From: Salipiger profundus
Lineage (GTDB): Bacteria; Pseudomonadota; Alphaproteobacteria; Rhodobacterales; Rhodobacteraceae
Assembly: GCF_001969385.1 (NCBI RefSeq)
Contig: NZ_CP014796.1
Span: 1,195,501-1,259,500 of the forward strand
Direction of reading: 5' to 3'
DNA length: 64,000 nt
Shown here: one piece after another, positions 9,379 through 18,805 of the stretch
Numbering within the stretch: the first letter of the stretch is position 1
Layout of the letters: every line of letters begins with the position of its first letter
Position numbers and translations under genes: made by a program
Notes under the pieces: generated by a model
Told to the model about the DNA's origin: nothing
The model's database searches: none
The model's input: only the letters and a program-made list of their open reading frames with translations

Positions 9379-11867
9379 GCGTGGCTCTCCTTCTCGTACG
9401 GGGCCGCCGCGCCGGCGGCCGTCTCCGTTTCGGTCCCGAGCACCGGTGCCAACCGCCGCAGGCGCAGCGCGTTCGACAGCACGAAGACCGACGACAGCGC
9501 CATCGCCCCCGCCGCCAGCATCGGCGACAGCAGCAGCCCGAAGGCCGGATACAGCACACCGGCCGCGACCGGGATCAGCGCGACGTTGTAGCCGAATGCC
9601 CAGAACAGGTTCTGGCGGATGTTGCGCAGCACGGCACCGCTGACGTGCACCGCCTCGACCACGCCCGAGACCGCGCCCGAGACCAGCACCACGTCGGCGC
9701 TCTCGATGGCGACATCGGTGCCGGTGCCGATGCCGATGCCCACCTCGGCCTCGGCCAGCGCGGGGGCGTCGTTGATACCGTCGCCGACGAAGGCCACGGC
9801 CCCGAAACGCTCGCGCAGCGTCTTCACGGCGGCAAGCTTGCCTTCGGGCAAGACCTCTGCCTCGACGTGGTCGATGCCCAGCTCCGCCGCGATGGCCTGC
9901 GCCGTGGCGGTGGTGTCACCGGTGATCATCGCCACCTTCACGCCGCGCGCGTGCAGCGCGTCGATCGCCGCGCGGGCGCCCGGCTTCACCCGATCCGCCA
10001 CCGCGAAGACCCCGGCGATCTCGCCGTCGACAGCCACCAGAACCGGCGTCTGTCCGGCCGAGGCGATCTCGTCATGTGCCGTCTCGAGCGCCCCCAGCGC
10101 GATGCCCTCGCGGTCCATCAGCCGCTTCGCGCCGACCAGCAGCGCATGATCCTCGACCGTGGCGCGCAGGCCGTGGCCGGCGATGGCCGCACTGTCAACG
10201 GGCTGGCTCAGCACGCCCTCGGCCGCCTGCTCGAGCGCCCGGGCGATGGGATGCTCCGAGCCCTGCTCGGCGCTCGCCGCGAGGCGCAGCACCTCGGCGG
10301 CCTCCCGGCCCGGCGCGGCCTCCGAGCGCACCAGCGCGGGCTTGCCCTCGGTCAGCGTGCCGGTCTTGTCGAAGGCAACGACCTCGCAGCCGTCGAGTGC
10401 CTGCAGCGCATCGCCCTTGCGGAACAGCACCCCAAGCTCGGCGGCCCGCCCCGTGCCAACCATGATCGAGGTCGGCGTGGCGAGCCCCATGGCGCAGGGG
10501 CAGGCAATGATGAGCACCGAAACAGTGGCCACAAGCGCGTAGGTCAGCGCGGGCGACGGGCCGAACACCATCCATGCGACGAAGGTCAGCGCCGCCGCTG
10601 CCATCACCGCGGGCACGAACCAGATCACCACCCGGTCGGCCAGCGCCTGGATCGGCAGCCGGGCGCCCTGCGCCTCTTCCACCATCGAGATGATCCGGGC
10701 GAGCATCGTGTCCTTGCCCACCGCCGTGGCGCGGAAGCTCAGCGCCCCCTGCCCGTTCACGGTGCCGCCGACGACGGTGTCGCCGGGGCCCTTGCCCACG
10801 GGAACCGGCTCGCCGGTGATCATGCTCTCGTCGATGTAGCTCTGGCCGGTCAGCAATTCGCCGTCCACTGCGATGCGCTCACCGGGGCGCACGTGCAGCA
10901 CGTCGCCAAGCTGCACCTCCTCGATGGCAAGCTCGATGATCTCGCCGTCACGCTCGACCCGCGCAGTGGCCGGGCGCAGCCCCACCAACCGCCGGATCGC
11001 GGCGCCGGTGCGCCCCTTGGCGCGGGCCTCGAGGAAGCGGCCGAGCAGGATCAGCGTGACGATGACACCCGCTGCCTCGAAATAGACGGCGCGGGTGCCC
11101 TCGGGCAGAAGCCCGGGGAGGAACAGCGCCACGGTGGAATAGGCCCAGGCCGCGAAGGTGCCGAGCGCCACGAGCGCGTTCATGTCCGGTGCGCCCTTGA
11201 ACAGCAGCGGCACGCCGACCTCGTAGAAGCGACGGCCGGGGAAGACCAGCACGGCGGTGACGAGGACGAACTGCAACAGCCACGAGGCGGACTGGCCGAT
11301 GCTGCCCATGATCATCTCGTGGAAGCCGGGGATCAGGTGCCCGCCCATCTCGATGATGAACACCGGCAGGGTGAGCGCCGCGGCGAGAATCAGGTCGCGC
11401 TTCAGCGCCTTGTGCTCCTCGGCCTTGCGGGCATCCCGCTCGGCACTGTCGTCGCCCGCGAGATGGGCCTTGTAGCCCGCCTCGGACACCGCCCGTGCGA
11501 GATCGGCACCATCCGCGCTGCCGGCCAGAAGCCGCACCTCGGCGGTTTCGCTGGCAAGGTTCACATGCGCCGAGATCACCCCGTGCACCGCAAGCAGCGC
11601 CTTTTCCACGCGGTTCACGCAGGAGGCGCAGCTCATGCCCTCGATGGTGAGCTTGATCGTCTCCTCGCCGGCCGGGTAGCCCGCGCTGGCAAGGGCGTCG
11701 CGGAGGGCCTGAACGCCCGCCGAGCCCTCGACCTGCGCCATGCGGTTGGCGAAGTTGACACTGGCCTCGTCGACTCCGGGCACCCCTGCAAGGGCCCGCT
11801 GCGCGCGGCCCGCGCAGCCGCCGCAGTTCAGCTTGGTCACTTCGAAGCGAATGGTGTCGTCGGCCAT
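9375..11867 (-). CDS. copA: copper-exporting P1B-type ATPase
   Basis: Pumps Cu(I) out of the cytoplasm using ATP. The 830-residue protein starts with two heavy-metal-associated domains: the first has CGGC (Cys15/Cys18), the second the classic MSCASC (Cys80/Cys83). It continues with the transmembrane region, a TGEP actuator loop, the CPC membrane metal site ([11 protein letters not shown]), the [11 protein letters not shown] phosphorylation site, the SEHPIA His-Pro motif and [11 protein letters not shown]. The first domain is atypical ([11 protein letters not shown]). It is the first gene of a copA-cueR operon driven by the promoter at 11898-11928. Confidence 0.96.
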   Translation of the reverse strand: MADDTIRFEVTKLNCGGCAGRAQRALAGVPGVDEASVNFANRMAQVEGSAGVQALRDALASAGYPAGEETIKLTIEGMSCASCVNRVEKALLAVHGVISAHVNLASETAEVRLLAGSADGADLARAVSEAGYKAHLAGDDSAERDARKAEEHKALKRDLILAAALTLPVFIIEMGGHLIPGFHEMIMGSIGQSASWLLQFVLVTAVLVFPGRRFYEVGVPLLFKGAPDMNALVALGTFAAWAYSTVALFLPGLLPEGTRAVYFEAAGVIVTLILLGRFLEARAKGRTGAAIRRLVGLRPATARVERDGEIIELAIEEVQLGDVLHVRPGERIAVDGELLTGQSYIDESMITGEPVPVGKGPGDTVVGGTVNGQGALSFRATAVGKDTMLARIISMVEEAQGARLPIQALADRVVIWFVPAVMAAAALTFVAWMVFGPSPALTYALVATVSVLIIACPCAMGLATPTSIMVGTGRAAELGVLFRKGDALQALDGCEVVAFDKTGTLTEGKPALVRSEAAPGREAAEVLRLAASAEQGSEHPIARALEQAAEGVLSQPVDSAAIAGHGLRATVEDHALLVGAKRLMDREGIALGALETAHDEIASAGQTPVLVAVDGEIAGVFAVADRVKPGARAAIDALHARGVKVAMITGDTTATAQAIAAELGIDHVEAEVLPEGKLAAVKTLRERFGAVAFVGDGINDAPALAEAEVGIGIGTGTDVAIESADVVLVSGAVSGVVEAVHVSGAVLRNIRQNLFWAFGYNVALIPVAAGVLYPAFGLLLSPMLAAGAMALSSVFVLSNALRLRRLAPVLGTETETAAGAAAPYEKESHA

Positions 11868-11897
11868 GTCGGACCTCCAGATTCTGAGTGCCCGACG

Positions 11898-11928
11898 GAT
11901 ATAGGGCCTCCAGCTACTGGAAGGTCAA
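11898..11928 (-). promoter_or_regulatory. CueR-controlled promoter of copA-cueR
   Basis: On the minus strand, TTGACC (11928-11923) and TATATC (11903-11898) are separated by exactly 19 bases, the overlong spacer typical of MerR-family promoters. The spacer carries the imperfect dyad CCTTCCAG-TAG-CTGGAGG expected for CueR. The element overlaps the last 15 bases of the upstream hypothetical gene. Confidence 0.88.
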
Positions 11929-12345
11929 GGGGCAGCGCAGACGCTTTCTGCAATCCTCGCAAAGCAGTGGCAGACCCATGCGTTCTCCGGCCGAGACCAG
12001 TGGCACGATGGCCTGCGGCGTCACCATCATCATGGCTTCGGCCATCGCCTCGTCGCGCTGCTGCTCGGCGCAAAGCAGGATGAACCGCGCGAGGCTGCGC
12101 TCGTCTTCGCTGACGCTGGTCGCGCCCGGACGCAGGAAAAGAGGCATGTGCCAGCTGTGCCGGCGCAGCAGGATCAGCAACTCGGTCATGCCGCCGATGC
12201 AGTATCCCGTGCGCGCACTGCCGAGGATCGGCAGCAGGTCGGCGCGCAGCCCGTCGGGATCATGCGATTTACGCAGCAGCTTCACCGCGCGCCATTCCGG
12301 CGCGCGCAGACCCGGTTCAGCCGGGGCGAATTTTTCGTGTTTCAA
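11914..12345 (-). CDS. conserved-looking hypothetical protein with C-terminal Cys cluster
   Basis: I do not recognise the family. The most plausible start is TTG at 12345 (MKHEKFAPA), because GGAGG lies just upstream and any longer version would run into the hairpin at 12413-12440; this gives 143 residues. The protein is soluble and helix-rich, with no signal peptide. The C-terminus contains [13 protein letters not shown], a CxxC plus a third Cys that could bind zinc. It sits between rlmN and copA on the same strand, and its last codons overlap the copA operator. Function unknown. Confidence 0.6.
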   Translation of the reverse strand: MKHEKFAPAEPGLRAPEWRAVKLLRKSHDPDGLRADLLPILGSARTGYCIGGMTELLILLRRHSWHMPLFLRPGATSVSEDERSLARFILLCAEQQRDEAMAEAMMMVTPQAIVPLVSAGERMGLPLLCEDCRKRLRCPLTFQ

Positions 12346-12412
12346 GAGGCCCTCCGTCCGCCGCACCCGTAAACGCCGGGCTCGCCCGAAAGTTCCGGGC
12401 TCGCTGGACAAA

Positions 12413-12440
12413 TTTATCCTGACTTAAATAGTCGGATAAA
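12413..12440 (-). terminator. hairpin directly after rlmN
   Basis: TTTATCC and GGATAAA enclose a second stem GACT/AGTC with a 5-base loop and a single bulged base. It begins one base beyond the rlmN stop codon and is strikingly A/T-rich against its surroundings. On the minus strand the outer arm ends in AAATTTG rather than a run of T. Confidence 0.6.
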
Positions 12441-13637
12441 TCAAGCGGGGCTGCCCTGCGCCGTTTCCGCCGCGATCTGGGCGCGGGATTTCCGGGCCCG
12501 CTCGGTGGCGGATTTCAACTGACCGCAGGCAGCCATGATGTCCTCGCCGCGCGGCGTGCGGATCGGCGAGGCGTAGCCCGCCTTGTGGACGATGTCGGCG
12601 AACCGCTCGATCCGATCCCAGTCCGAACGCTCGTAAGGCGCACCGGGCCACTCGTTGAACGGGATGAGGTTGATCTTGGCCGGGATGCCCTTGATCAGGT
12701 TCACGAGACGGCGCGCGTCGGCGTCGCTGTCGTTCACGTCCTTGAGCATGACGTACTCGAAGGTGATCCGCTCGGAGTTCGACAGCCGCGGGTATTCGCG
12801 CAGGGCGTTCAGCAGCGTCTCGATGTTCCAGCGCTTGTTGATCGGCACCAGCTTGTTGCGCACCTCGTCGGTGGTGGCGTGGAAGCTCACCGCCATCAGG
12901 CAGCCGATCTCCTCGGCGCACTTGGCGATCTCGGGCACGACACCGCTTGTCGACAGCGTGATGCGGCGGCGCGACAGGGCGATGCCCTCACCGTCCATCA
13001 CGATCTTCATGGCATCACGCACGTTGTCGAAGTTGTAGAGCGGCTCGCCCATGCCCATCAGGACGATGTTCGACAGCAGGCGCGGCCCGTTGTCGCCGGT
13101 GCCGGTGCCCGGCGCGGGCCATTCGTCGAGATCGTCACGCGCCAGCATCACCTGCCCGACGATCTCGCCGGGGGTGAGGTTGCGCACCAGCTTCTGGGTG
13201 CCGGTGTGGCAGAACGTGCAGGTCAGCGTGCATCCCACCTGGCTCGAGATGCAGAGCGTGCCACGGCCCTCCTCGGGGATGTAGACCGTCTCGACCTCGT
13301 GGCCGCCGGCGATCCGCACCAGATACTTGCGTGTGCCATCCGCCGAGACCGTCTTGCTGACGATCTCGGGCAGCGAGATCACGAAGTTCGCGTCAAGCTT
13401 CGCCCGGTAGTCCTTGGCGAGGTTGGTCATCGACGCGAAGTCGCGCACGCCCCAGTGATACAGCCACTGCCAGATCTGGTTGACCCGCATCTTGGCCTGC
13501 TTCTCGGGCGTGCCGATCTCGATCAGCGCGTCGCGCAGGGCGTCGCGGGTGAGACCGATCAGGTTCACCTTGCCGCCCTCGGGCAGCTTGCGGGGAATGG
13601 TCACCAGGTCCTGGGTGATGGGCGCGTCTGCGGCCAT
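12441..13637 (-). CDS. rlmN: dual-specificity 23S rRNA/tRNA A2503/A37 C2-methyltransferase
   Basis: A radical-SAM enzyme that methylates carbon 2 of adenosine in 23S rRNA and some tRNAs. The 398-residue protein has the cluster motif CTLTCTFC (Cys136, Cys140, Cys143), preceded by the family segment [12 protein letters not shown]. The late [11 protein letters not shown] carries the cysteine that resolves the methyl intermediate. ATG 13637 gives a normal family length. It stands as a single gene, with a hairpin immediately downstream. Confidence 0.96.
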   Translation of the reverse strand: MAADAPITQDLVTIPRKLPEGGKVNLIGLTRDALRDALIEIGTPEKQAKMRVNQIWQWLYHWGVRDFASMTNLAKDYRAKLDANFVISLPEIVSKTVSADGTRKYLVRIAGGHEVETVYIPEEGRGTLCISSQVGCTLTCTFCHTGTQKLVRNLTPGEIVGQVMLARDDLDEWPAPGTGTGDNGPRLLSNIVLMGMGEPLYNFDNVRDAMKIVMDGEGIALSRRRITLSTSGVVPEIAKCAEEIGCLMAVSFHATTDEVRNKLVPINKRWNIETLLNALREYPRLSNSERITFEYVMLKDVNDSDADARRLVNLIKGIPAKINLIPFNEWPGAPYERSDWDRIERFADIVHKAGYASPIRTPRGEDIMAACGQLKSATERARKSRAQIAAETAQGSPA

Positions 13638-13728
13638 GGCGTCGATCCTTTGGCTGAGGAAGCCGTTCCCATACAGGATTCGGGCGCGAAAACAAAGGGG
13701 GCTGTCACGCGGATGTCAATGGCAGGGC

Positions 13729-14628
13729 TCAGAGATGCCGTTCGAAGAAGTGGTCCGGGTAGGGGTCGTCGTTGAAGCGGTCGATCTCGGTCCAGCCCAG
13801 ACGGCGATACATGGCGATGGCCTCGGGCAGCGCACTGTTGCTGTCGAGCCGCAGCAGCCCGATCCCGAGCGCCCGGGCGCGGGCCTCGAGCCGCTCCATC
13901 AGCCGTTTCGCCAGCCCCATGCCGCGCGCCGAGGGCGCGGTCCACAGCCGCTTCACCTCGGCGTAGCCCTTGTCGGTGCCCTTGAGTCCGACGCAGCCGA
14001 TGGGCATGCCATCGCTGACCGCCACCAGAAAGGCGCCGCGCGGGGCCATCATGTCGCCGGCCTCGGGGTCCGCCGAAAGCGACACGTCGAAGCCGGTCTT
14101 CAGGCGCCGGCCCAGCTCGGCGTAATAGGCCTGCAGGCAGGCGACCGCCCGGGGATCGGTCGGCGCGGTCTCGACGATCTCGGTCCGGTCGAAACCGAGC
14201 GCGGTGGCGACCACGTCCATCGCCGCGAGCAGCGTTTCCGGGCGCGGATAGCGCGACAGGATGGCCTCGGCCTGCGCATCGGAGAGCGCCTCGTAGGCGG
14301 CGAATTCCTCGGCCCCCTTTTCGGTCAGCGTCGCAAGGCGGCGGCGGGCGTCGCCCGCGTCGCGGGTGACTATGACAAGGCCCTCGTCCTCGAGCTGCCG
14401 CAGGAGGCGGCTCATCAGCCCGGAATCGAGCCGCAGGTAGGCGCGGATCTCGGCCACGTCGCTGCGGCCGTGACCGATGGCATTGAGCACCCGCGCCGGT
14501 CCCAGCGGTCGGCCCCGCCCAAGGAAGGAGGCGTCGAGCGCCCCGGTCTCGGTTGTCACGGCGCGGTGAAACCGGCGGGTCCGTGCGACGGGATCGGCAA
14601 GCAGGTCATCGGGACGGTCTGAGGGCAT
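13729..14628 (-). CDS. MarR-type DNA-binding domain fused to GNAT acetyltransferase
   Basis: The N-terminal half (about residues 10-145) is a winged-helix domain of MarR type: LGPARVLNAIGHGRSDVAEIRAYL, then LMSRLLRQLEDEGLVIVTRDAGDARRR. The C-terminal half is a GNAT N-acetyltransferase with the acetyl-CoA segment VKRLWTAPSARGMGLAKRLMERLE. Fusions of this kind are a recognised family, usually annotated as a bifunctional regulator/acetyltransferase; the acetyl acceptor is unknown. Start chosen at ATG 14628, eight bases after GGAG; an in-frame GTG at 14637 would abut that site. A long near-perfect palindrome lies directly upstream. Confidence 0.88.
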   Translation of the reverse strand: MPSDRPDDLLADPVARTRRFHRAVTTETGALDASFLGRGRPLGPARVLNAIGHGRSDVAEIRAYLRLDSGLMSRLLRQLEDEGLVIVTRDAGDARRRLATLTEKGAEEFAAYEALSDAQAEAILSRYPRPETLLAAMDVVATALGFDRTEIVETAPTDPRAVACLQAYYAELGRRLKTGFDVSLSADPEAGDMMAPRGAFLVAVSDGMPIGCVGLKGTDKGYAEVKRLWTAPSARGMGLAKRLMERLEARARALGIGLLRLDSNSALPEAIAMYRRLGWTEIDRFNDDPYPDHFFERHL

Positions 14629-14640
14629 CGAAAACACTCC

Positions 14641-14676
14641 GGCAAAACTGCCTGACTTTTGTCAGACAGTTTTGCC
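14641..14676. promoter_or_regulatory. 36-bp palindrome between DUF4175 and MarR-GNAT genes
   Basis: Two 16-base arms (GGCAAAACTGCCTGAC and its complement with one mismatch) flank a 4-base TTTT centre. Read on the minus strand it is A-run, stem, loop, T-run, which suits an intrinsic terminator for the DUF4175 gene ending 11 bases away. It also lies 13 bases before the MarR-GNAT start codon, where an autoregulatory operator would be expected. Confidence 0.7.
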
Positions 14677-14686
14677 GAACGCAACC

Positions 14687-17290
14687 TCAGAACCGTTCGA
14701 GCAGCCGCTCGAGGTATTCGAGCTCTTCATCCGGGCGCTCGCCCTCGCCGCTGCGGCGGCGGATCTCGTCGAGCAGCTCACGGGCGCGGCGGTAGACATC
14801 CTCGTCCTGCACCATGTTCTCGTCGGTGCCGATGTTGCCATTGGCGCCCGAGTTGCGGCCCAGCGGGTCGCGTTGCTGGCCGGGGTTGCCGCCCTGCGCC
14901 TGCCCCTGCTGGCCCTGGTTCTGCTGTTGCTGCTGCGCCATCGCCTCGCCCAGGTTGCGCATTCCCTCGCGGAGCGCCTCCATCGCCTGGCTCTGTTCGT
15001 CGATCGCGCCGGCAAGGTCGTCATTGCGCAGCGCTTCCTCGGCACCGTCCATCGCCTCCTCGGCCCGGCGGAGCGCATCACGGGCGGCCTCGCCCGGCTC
15101 GGTGCCGGCGCCGGGCAGGTTCTGGCTCTGCCGGTTCAGCTCGTCGCGCAGCTGGCGCTGGCGCTCGGCAAGACTGTCCTCGAGCGACTGCTGGCCGCCC
15201 TGTCCCTGCTGACCCTGCTGGTCACCCTGGCCCTGCCCCTGTTGCTGACCTTGGCCGTCGCGCCCCTGCTGACCGTCGCGGCCCTGACCCGACTGGCCCT
15301 GCTGCTGGCCTTGCTGACCCTGTTGGCCCTGCTGGCCTTGAGGCCCCTGCTGCCCGGGATTGAACTGGTCCTGCAACTCACGGAACGCCTCGTCCGACAG
15401 GCCCTGCTGCTCGCGCAGCGTCTCGCCGAGGCCTTCCATCGCCTGCTCGCCGGGCGACTGGCCCTGCTGGCCCTCGGTGACCTGCATGTTCTCCATGAGC
15501 TGCTGAAGCTGTTCGAGCGCTTCCTGCGCCTCGGCCATGCGGCCCTCTTCCATGAGCTCCTGAATGCGGTCCATCATCCGCTGCAGGTCGTTCTGGCTCA
15601 TCTCCATCGTTTCCTGAGACTGCGCCATGTCCGGGTTCTGCTCGGCGTTCTGCTGCGCCTGGCGCGACAGCTGCCGCAGGTAGTCGTCGGTGGCCTCGCG
15701 CAGCTCCTGCATCAGTTCGGCGATCTCCTGGTCCGAGGCGCCGTTCTTCATCGCCTCCGACAGGCGCTCCTGCGCCCGCTGAAGCCGTTCCATGGCCGAG
15801 GCAAGGTCGCCCTCTTCCAGCGTGATCGCGAGATCCCACATCGCCTTTGCCACCTCGGCCTGCCGGTCGTCGCTCATGCCGGTGCCGACACCCTCGATGT
15901 CGCGCAGGATCTGACGCAGGCGCAGGTAGGGCACCGCCGAGCGGAACAGGTCGTCGGGCCGGTGACTGATCGCGCGCAGCAGCTGGCCGATCTCGGGGAC
16001 GTTGTCGCGGGTCCAGAGCAGCGCACGACGTTCTTCGATCACGGCCGCGGCCAGCGGGTCGAAGAAGCGGCGCCCCGGCAGGGTGATGACCTCGGGGTCG
16101 CTGGTGCCGGTCTGGCCGGCCTCGTCCTGCACCGAGATGGTCAGCGTGACCGGCAGGTTCGCCCAGGGGTGCTGCGAAAAGTTCTCGACCAGCGTTTCGG
16201 TGAAGTCCGAGCGATCACCGGCAATGGGCATCGGCAGCGGCACCTCGATGGGGTCGCGCGGCTCGGGGTCGGCGGCAAGAAGGTAGCGCCGGTCGACGGC
16301 ATCCAGCGCAAGCTCGATCCGCGCGGTCCCGGCGACGACGCCATAGTCGTCGCTGGCGGAGAACGGAATCTGCGCGTCGCCCTCGTAGCTCGATTCGATC
16401 TCGCCACCGCGGGTCACCGTGGGCGCCGCGTCGGGCTTCATGCTCACGTCCCATGCGCGGCCGCCCGGCCCCTCGATGGCCAGCGTGCCCGAGCGCACCA
16501 CCGCGAAATCCTGCGCGGTGTCCTGCGCCTGCTCCGGCACCGGTGCGCGATCCGAGATGCTTTCGTCGACGCTGAGCTGCCCGACCTCGCCATACATGCG
16601 CAGGGTGATCTGCGCGCCCTCCGGCACCTCGATGCCCGGCGCGGTGATGTCGTTGAGATAGACCGAGGGCAGGCGCGTGTAGCCCGGCGGCTCCATCCAG
16701 CCTTCCCACGCGGGCCCGGCGGCAAGGTCGACGCCGGTGGGCCCCATCGCGGTGACCGAGGACACCCGCAGGAACGAACCGAAGACCAGCGCCGCCGCGA
16801 AGGCGAGCAGCGCCACGTAGCGCAGCGCGAAGGGGTCGGCCTTGGCGACCCGCAGGTCGGGCTCGACCGCCTTTGCCCGCGCCAGCCGCTCGCGCATGCG
16901 CTGCTGGTGCGCCTGCCAGATCGCCTGCGAGCCCACGTCCGCCGCCCCGATCGCCTGGTCGTCGAGCGCCGCCTGAATGGGATTGCCGCGAAGGGTGGAA
17001 TCGAGGCGGGCCACCGCCTCGGCACGACGCGGCAGCCGCAGCATCCGCGCGCCGCGCCACAGCGCCCAGAGCAGCGCCGCCGCGAAACCCGCGCCGGCGG
17101 CCCAGACCCATTCGACCGCGACCATGTCCTGCACCCCGAGCATCAACAGCGCGAGCGCGGTGATGACCAGCGACCACAGGGGCCAGAAGGCACGCGTGAT
17201 CCGTTCCGCCGTCATGCCCCAGAGGGTCAGGCGGAGCGGCCACTTGATCGGTTTCAGAATGTCCGTCGGCGGTGTTCCCGTCTCGGGCAT
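14687..17290 (-). CDS. DUF4175 (TIGR02302-type) membrane protein with Gln/Gly-rich C-terminus
   Basis: A large membrane protein of unknown function found across Rhodobacterales and Rhizobiales. The 867-residue protein has two membrane segments near residues 35-80 and a third near 155-178, then a long extracytoplasmic or soluble region. The C-terminal third is a coiled-coil and low-complexity zone dominated by Gln, Gly, Arg and Asp, with many repeats of QGQQGQ type around residues 640-700. It lies just downstream of lysA on the same strand with a 37-base gap. The low-complexity tract is likely to vary between relatives. Confidence 0.85.
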   Translation of the reverse strand: MPETGTPPTDILKPIKWPLRLTLWGMTAERITRAFWPLWSLVITALALLMLGVQDMVAVEWVWAAGAGFAAALLWALWRGARMLRLPRRAEAVARLDSTLRGNPIQAALDDQAIGAADVGSQAIWQAHQQRMRERLARAKAVEPDLRVAKADPFALRYVALLAFAAALVFGSFLRVSSVTAMGPTGVDLAAGPAWEGWMEPPGYTRLPSVYLNDITAPGIEVPEGAQITLRMYGEVGQLSVDESISDRAPVPEQAQDTAQDFAVVRSGTLAIEGPGGRAWDVSMKPDAAPTVTRGGEIESSYEGDAQIPFSASDDYGVVAGTARIELALDAVDRRYLLAADPEPRDPIEVPLPMPIAGDRSDFTETLVENFSQHPWANLPVTLTISVQDEAGQTGTSDPEVITLPGRRFFDPLAAAVIEERRALLWTRDNVPEIGQLLRAISHRPDDLFRSAVPYLRLRQILRDIEGVGTGMSDDRQAEVAKAMWDLAITLEEGDLASAMERLQRAQERLSEAMKNGASDQEIAELMQELREATDDYLRQLSRQAQQNAEQNPDMAQSQETMEMSQNDLQRMMDRIQELMEEGRMAEAQEALEQLQQLMENMQVTEGQQGQSPGEQAMEGLGETLREQQGLSDEAFRELQDQFNPGQQGPQGQQGQQGQQGQQQGQSGQGRDGQQGRDGQGQQQGQGQGDQQGQQGQGGQQSLEDSLAERQRQLRDELNRQSQNLPGAGTEPGEAARDALRRAEEAMDGAEEALRNDDLAGAIDEQSQAMEALREGMRNLGEAMAQQQQQNQGQQGQAQGGNPGQQRDPLGRNSGANGNIGTDENMVQDEDVYRRARELLDEIRRRSGEGERPDEELEYLERLLERF

Positions 17291-17327
17291 CGGGGTCTCC
17301 TGCAGCCTGGGCCGCAGGACAGATGCC

Positions 17328-18593
17328 CTACAGCCACTCGGGAAGGCTATCGCGGTTTATGATGTCGTCAAAGCTTGGTCTCGGGCGAATGACGGCGAAT
17401 TGATCGTCTTTCACCAGAACCTCGGGGATCAGTGCCCGCGTATTGTACTCGCTCGCCATCACCGCGCCGTAGGCGCCGGCGGACCGGAAGGCGACGAGAT
17501 CGTCCGGCGCGAGCGGCGCGAGATCGCGCGCCCTGGCGAAGGTGTCGCCGCTTTCGCAGACCGGCCCGACCACGTCGAAGGGCTGCTGCTCGACGCCGGG
17601 CGCGGCCTCGGACACCGGCACGATGTCGTGGTGCGCCTCGTACATCGCCGGGCGGATGAGGTCGTTCATCGCCGCGTCGAGGATGAGGAAATTGCGGCCC
17701 TCGCCCTCTTTCAGGTAGATCACCCGGCTGACGAGGATGCCCGCGTTGCCGGCGATGAGCCGCCCCGGCTCGATCTCGATCTCGCAGCCGAGATGGCCCA
17801 GCTCGCGCTCGATCATCGCGCCGTATTCCAGCGGCAGCGGCGGCGCCTCGTTGCTGCGGGTGTAGGGGATGCCGAGGCCGCCGCCGAGGTCGAGCCGCGA
17901 GATCTCGTGGCCGTCGCCGCGCAAGGTCTCGGTCAGCTCCGCCACCTTGCGGTAGGCCATGGCAAAGGGCTCGAGGTCGGTGAGTTGCGAACCGATGTGC
18001 ACGTCGATGCCGATCACCTTGAGACCCGGCAGCCGGGCCGCCTCGGCGTAGACCTCGCGGGCGCGGGCGATCGGGATGCCGAACTTGTTCTCGCTCTTGC
18101 CGGTGGCAATCTTGGCGTGGGTCTTCGCGTCGACGTCAGGGTTCACCCGGACGGTCACCGGAGCGATGACGCCCATCGACGCGGCGACCTCGGAGATCAC
18201 CCGCATCTCGGGCTCGCTCTCGATGTTGAACTGGCGGATGCCGCCCTCGAGCGCGGTGCGGATCTCCTCGCGGGTCTTGCCGACGCCGGAGAAAACGATC
18301 CTTTCACCGGGCACGCCCGCCGCCTTCGCACGCGCGTATTCGCCGCCCGAAACCACGTCCATGCCGGCGCCGGCCTCGGCCAGCGTCTTGAGGATCGCCT
18401 GGTTCGAGGCGGCCTTCATCGCGTAGCAGACCAGATGCGGCCCCCAGCTCAGCGCCTCGTCGAAGAGCCGGTAGTGCCGCAGGAGCGTCGCGGTGGAATA
18501 GATGTAGACCGGCGTGCCGACGGCGGCGGCGATCTCGGCCACCGGCACGTCCTCGGCAAAGAGCTGCCCGTCACGATAGAGAAAATGGTCCAA
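17328..18593 (-). CDS. lysA: diaminopimelate decarboxylase
   Basis: The last step of lysine synthesis: PLP-dependent decarboxylation of meso-diaminopimelate. Start chosen at TTG 18593, giving MDHFLYRDGQ, the usual family N-terminus, with GGAGG five bases upstream; an ATG at 18623 lacks such a site. The 421-residue protein has the PLP lysine Lys60 in YAMKAASNQ, HIGSQL, the glycine-rich GGGLGIPY and the substrate-side motif PVCESGDTFA. It belongs to the argH-lipoprotein-DUF2834 strand, but a 212-base repeat-bearing gap separates it from DUF2834. Confidence 0.96.
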   Translation of the reverse strand: MDHFLYRDGQLFAEDVPVAEIAAAVGTPVYIYSTATLLRHYRLFDEALSWGPHLVCYAMKAASNQAILKTLAEAGAGMDVVSGGEYARAKAAGVPGERIVFSGVGKTREEIRTALEGGIRQFNIESEPEMRVISEVAASMGVIAPVTVRVNPDVDAKTHAKIATGKSENKFGIPIARAREVYAEAARLPGLKVIGIDVHIGSQLTDLEPFAMAYRKVAELTETLRGDGHEISRLDLGGGLGIPYTRSNEAPPLPLEYGAMIERELGHLGCEIEIEPGRLIAGNAGILVSRVIYLKEGEGRNFLILDAAMNDLIRPAMYEAHHDIVPVSEAAPGVEQQPFDVVGPVCESGDTFARARDLAPLAPDDLVAFRSAGAYGAVMASEYNTRALIPEVLVKDDQFAVIRPRPSFDDIINRDSLPEWL

Positions 18594-18679
18594 AACGGCC
18601 TCCAGCACTGCTCGCGCCGCCATAGCGCAAGGCGGGCGTCCGCGCCAGCCCCCGGCGGCGGTCGGGGTGGTCGGCGTCG

Positions 18680-18745
18680 CGGGGGCTCTGCCCCCTCTGC
18701 GGCTGCGCCGCATTCACCCCCGAGGGTATTTGGAAAGAGAAGAAG
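18680..18745. repeat. Rhodobacteraceae-type dispersed repeat
   Basis: GGGGGCTCTGCCCCC, a second short palindrome GCGGCTGCGCCGC, and the tail CCCCCGAGGGTATTTGGAAA occur in this order. From memory, this compound sequence resembles an element scattered through intergenic spaces of many Rhodobacteraceae genomes. It lies between DUF2834 and lysA. Only one copy is in the window. Confidence 0.5.
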
Positions 18746-18805
18746 CGGCGGGCGTGGCGCTGTGGGGCTTCCGCCTTGCGGAGGTCGCCGGGGAGCGGCT
18801 TTCGG

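Noticed and set aside
9381..12083. A 900-codon plus-strand frame opposite copA
   Set aside because: A shadow of copA with no recognisable domain, and it also runs through the copA promoter.
14672..17362. An 896-codon plus-strand frame opposite the DUF4175 gene, Leu/Ala-rich
   Set aside because: Its apparent hydrophobicity comes from reading the Gln codons of the real gene in reverse. No domain or ribosome site supports it.
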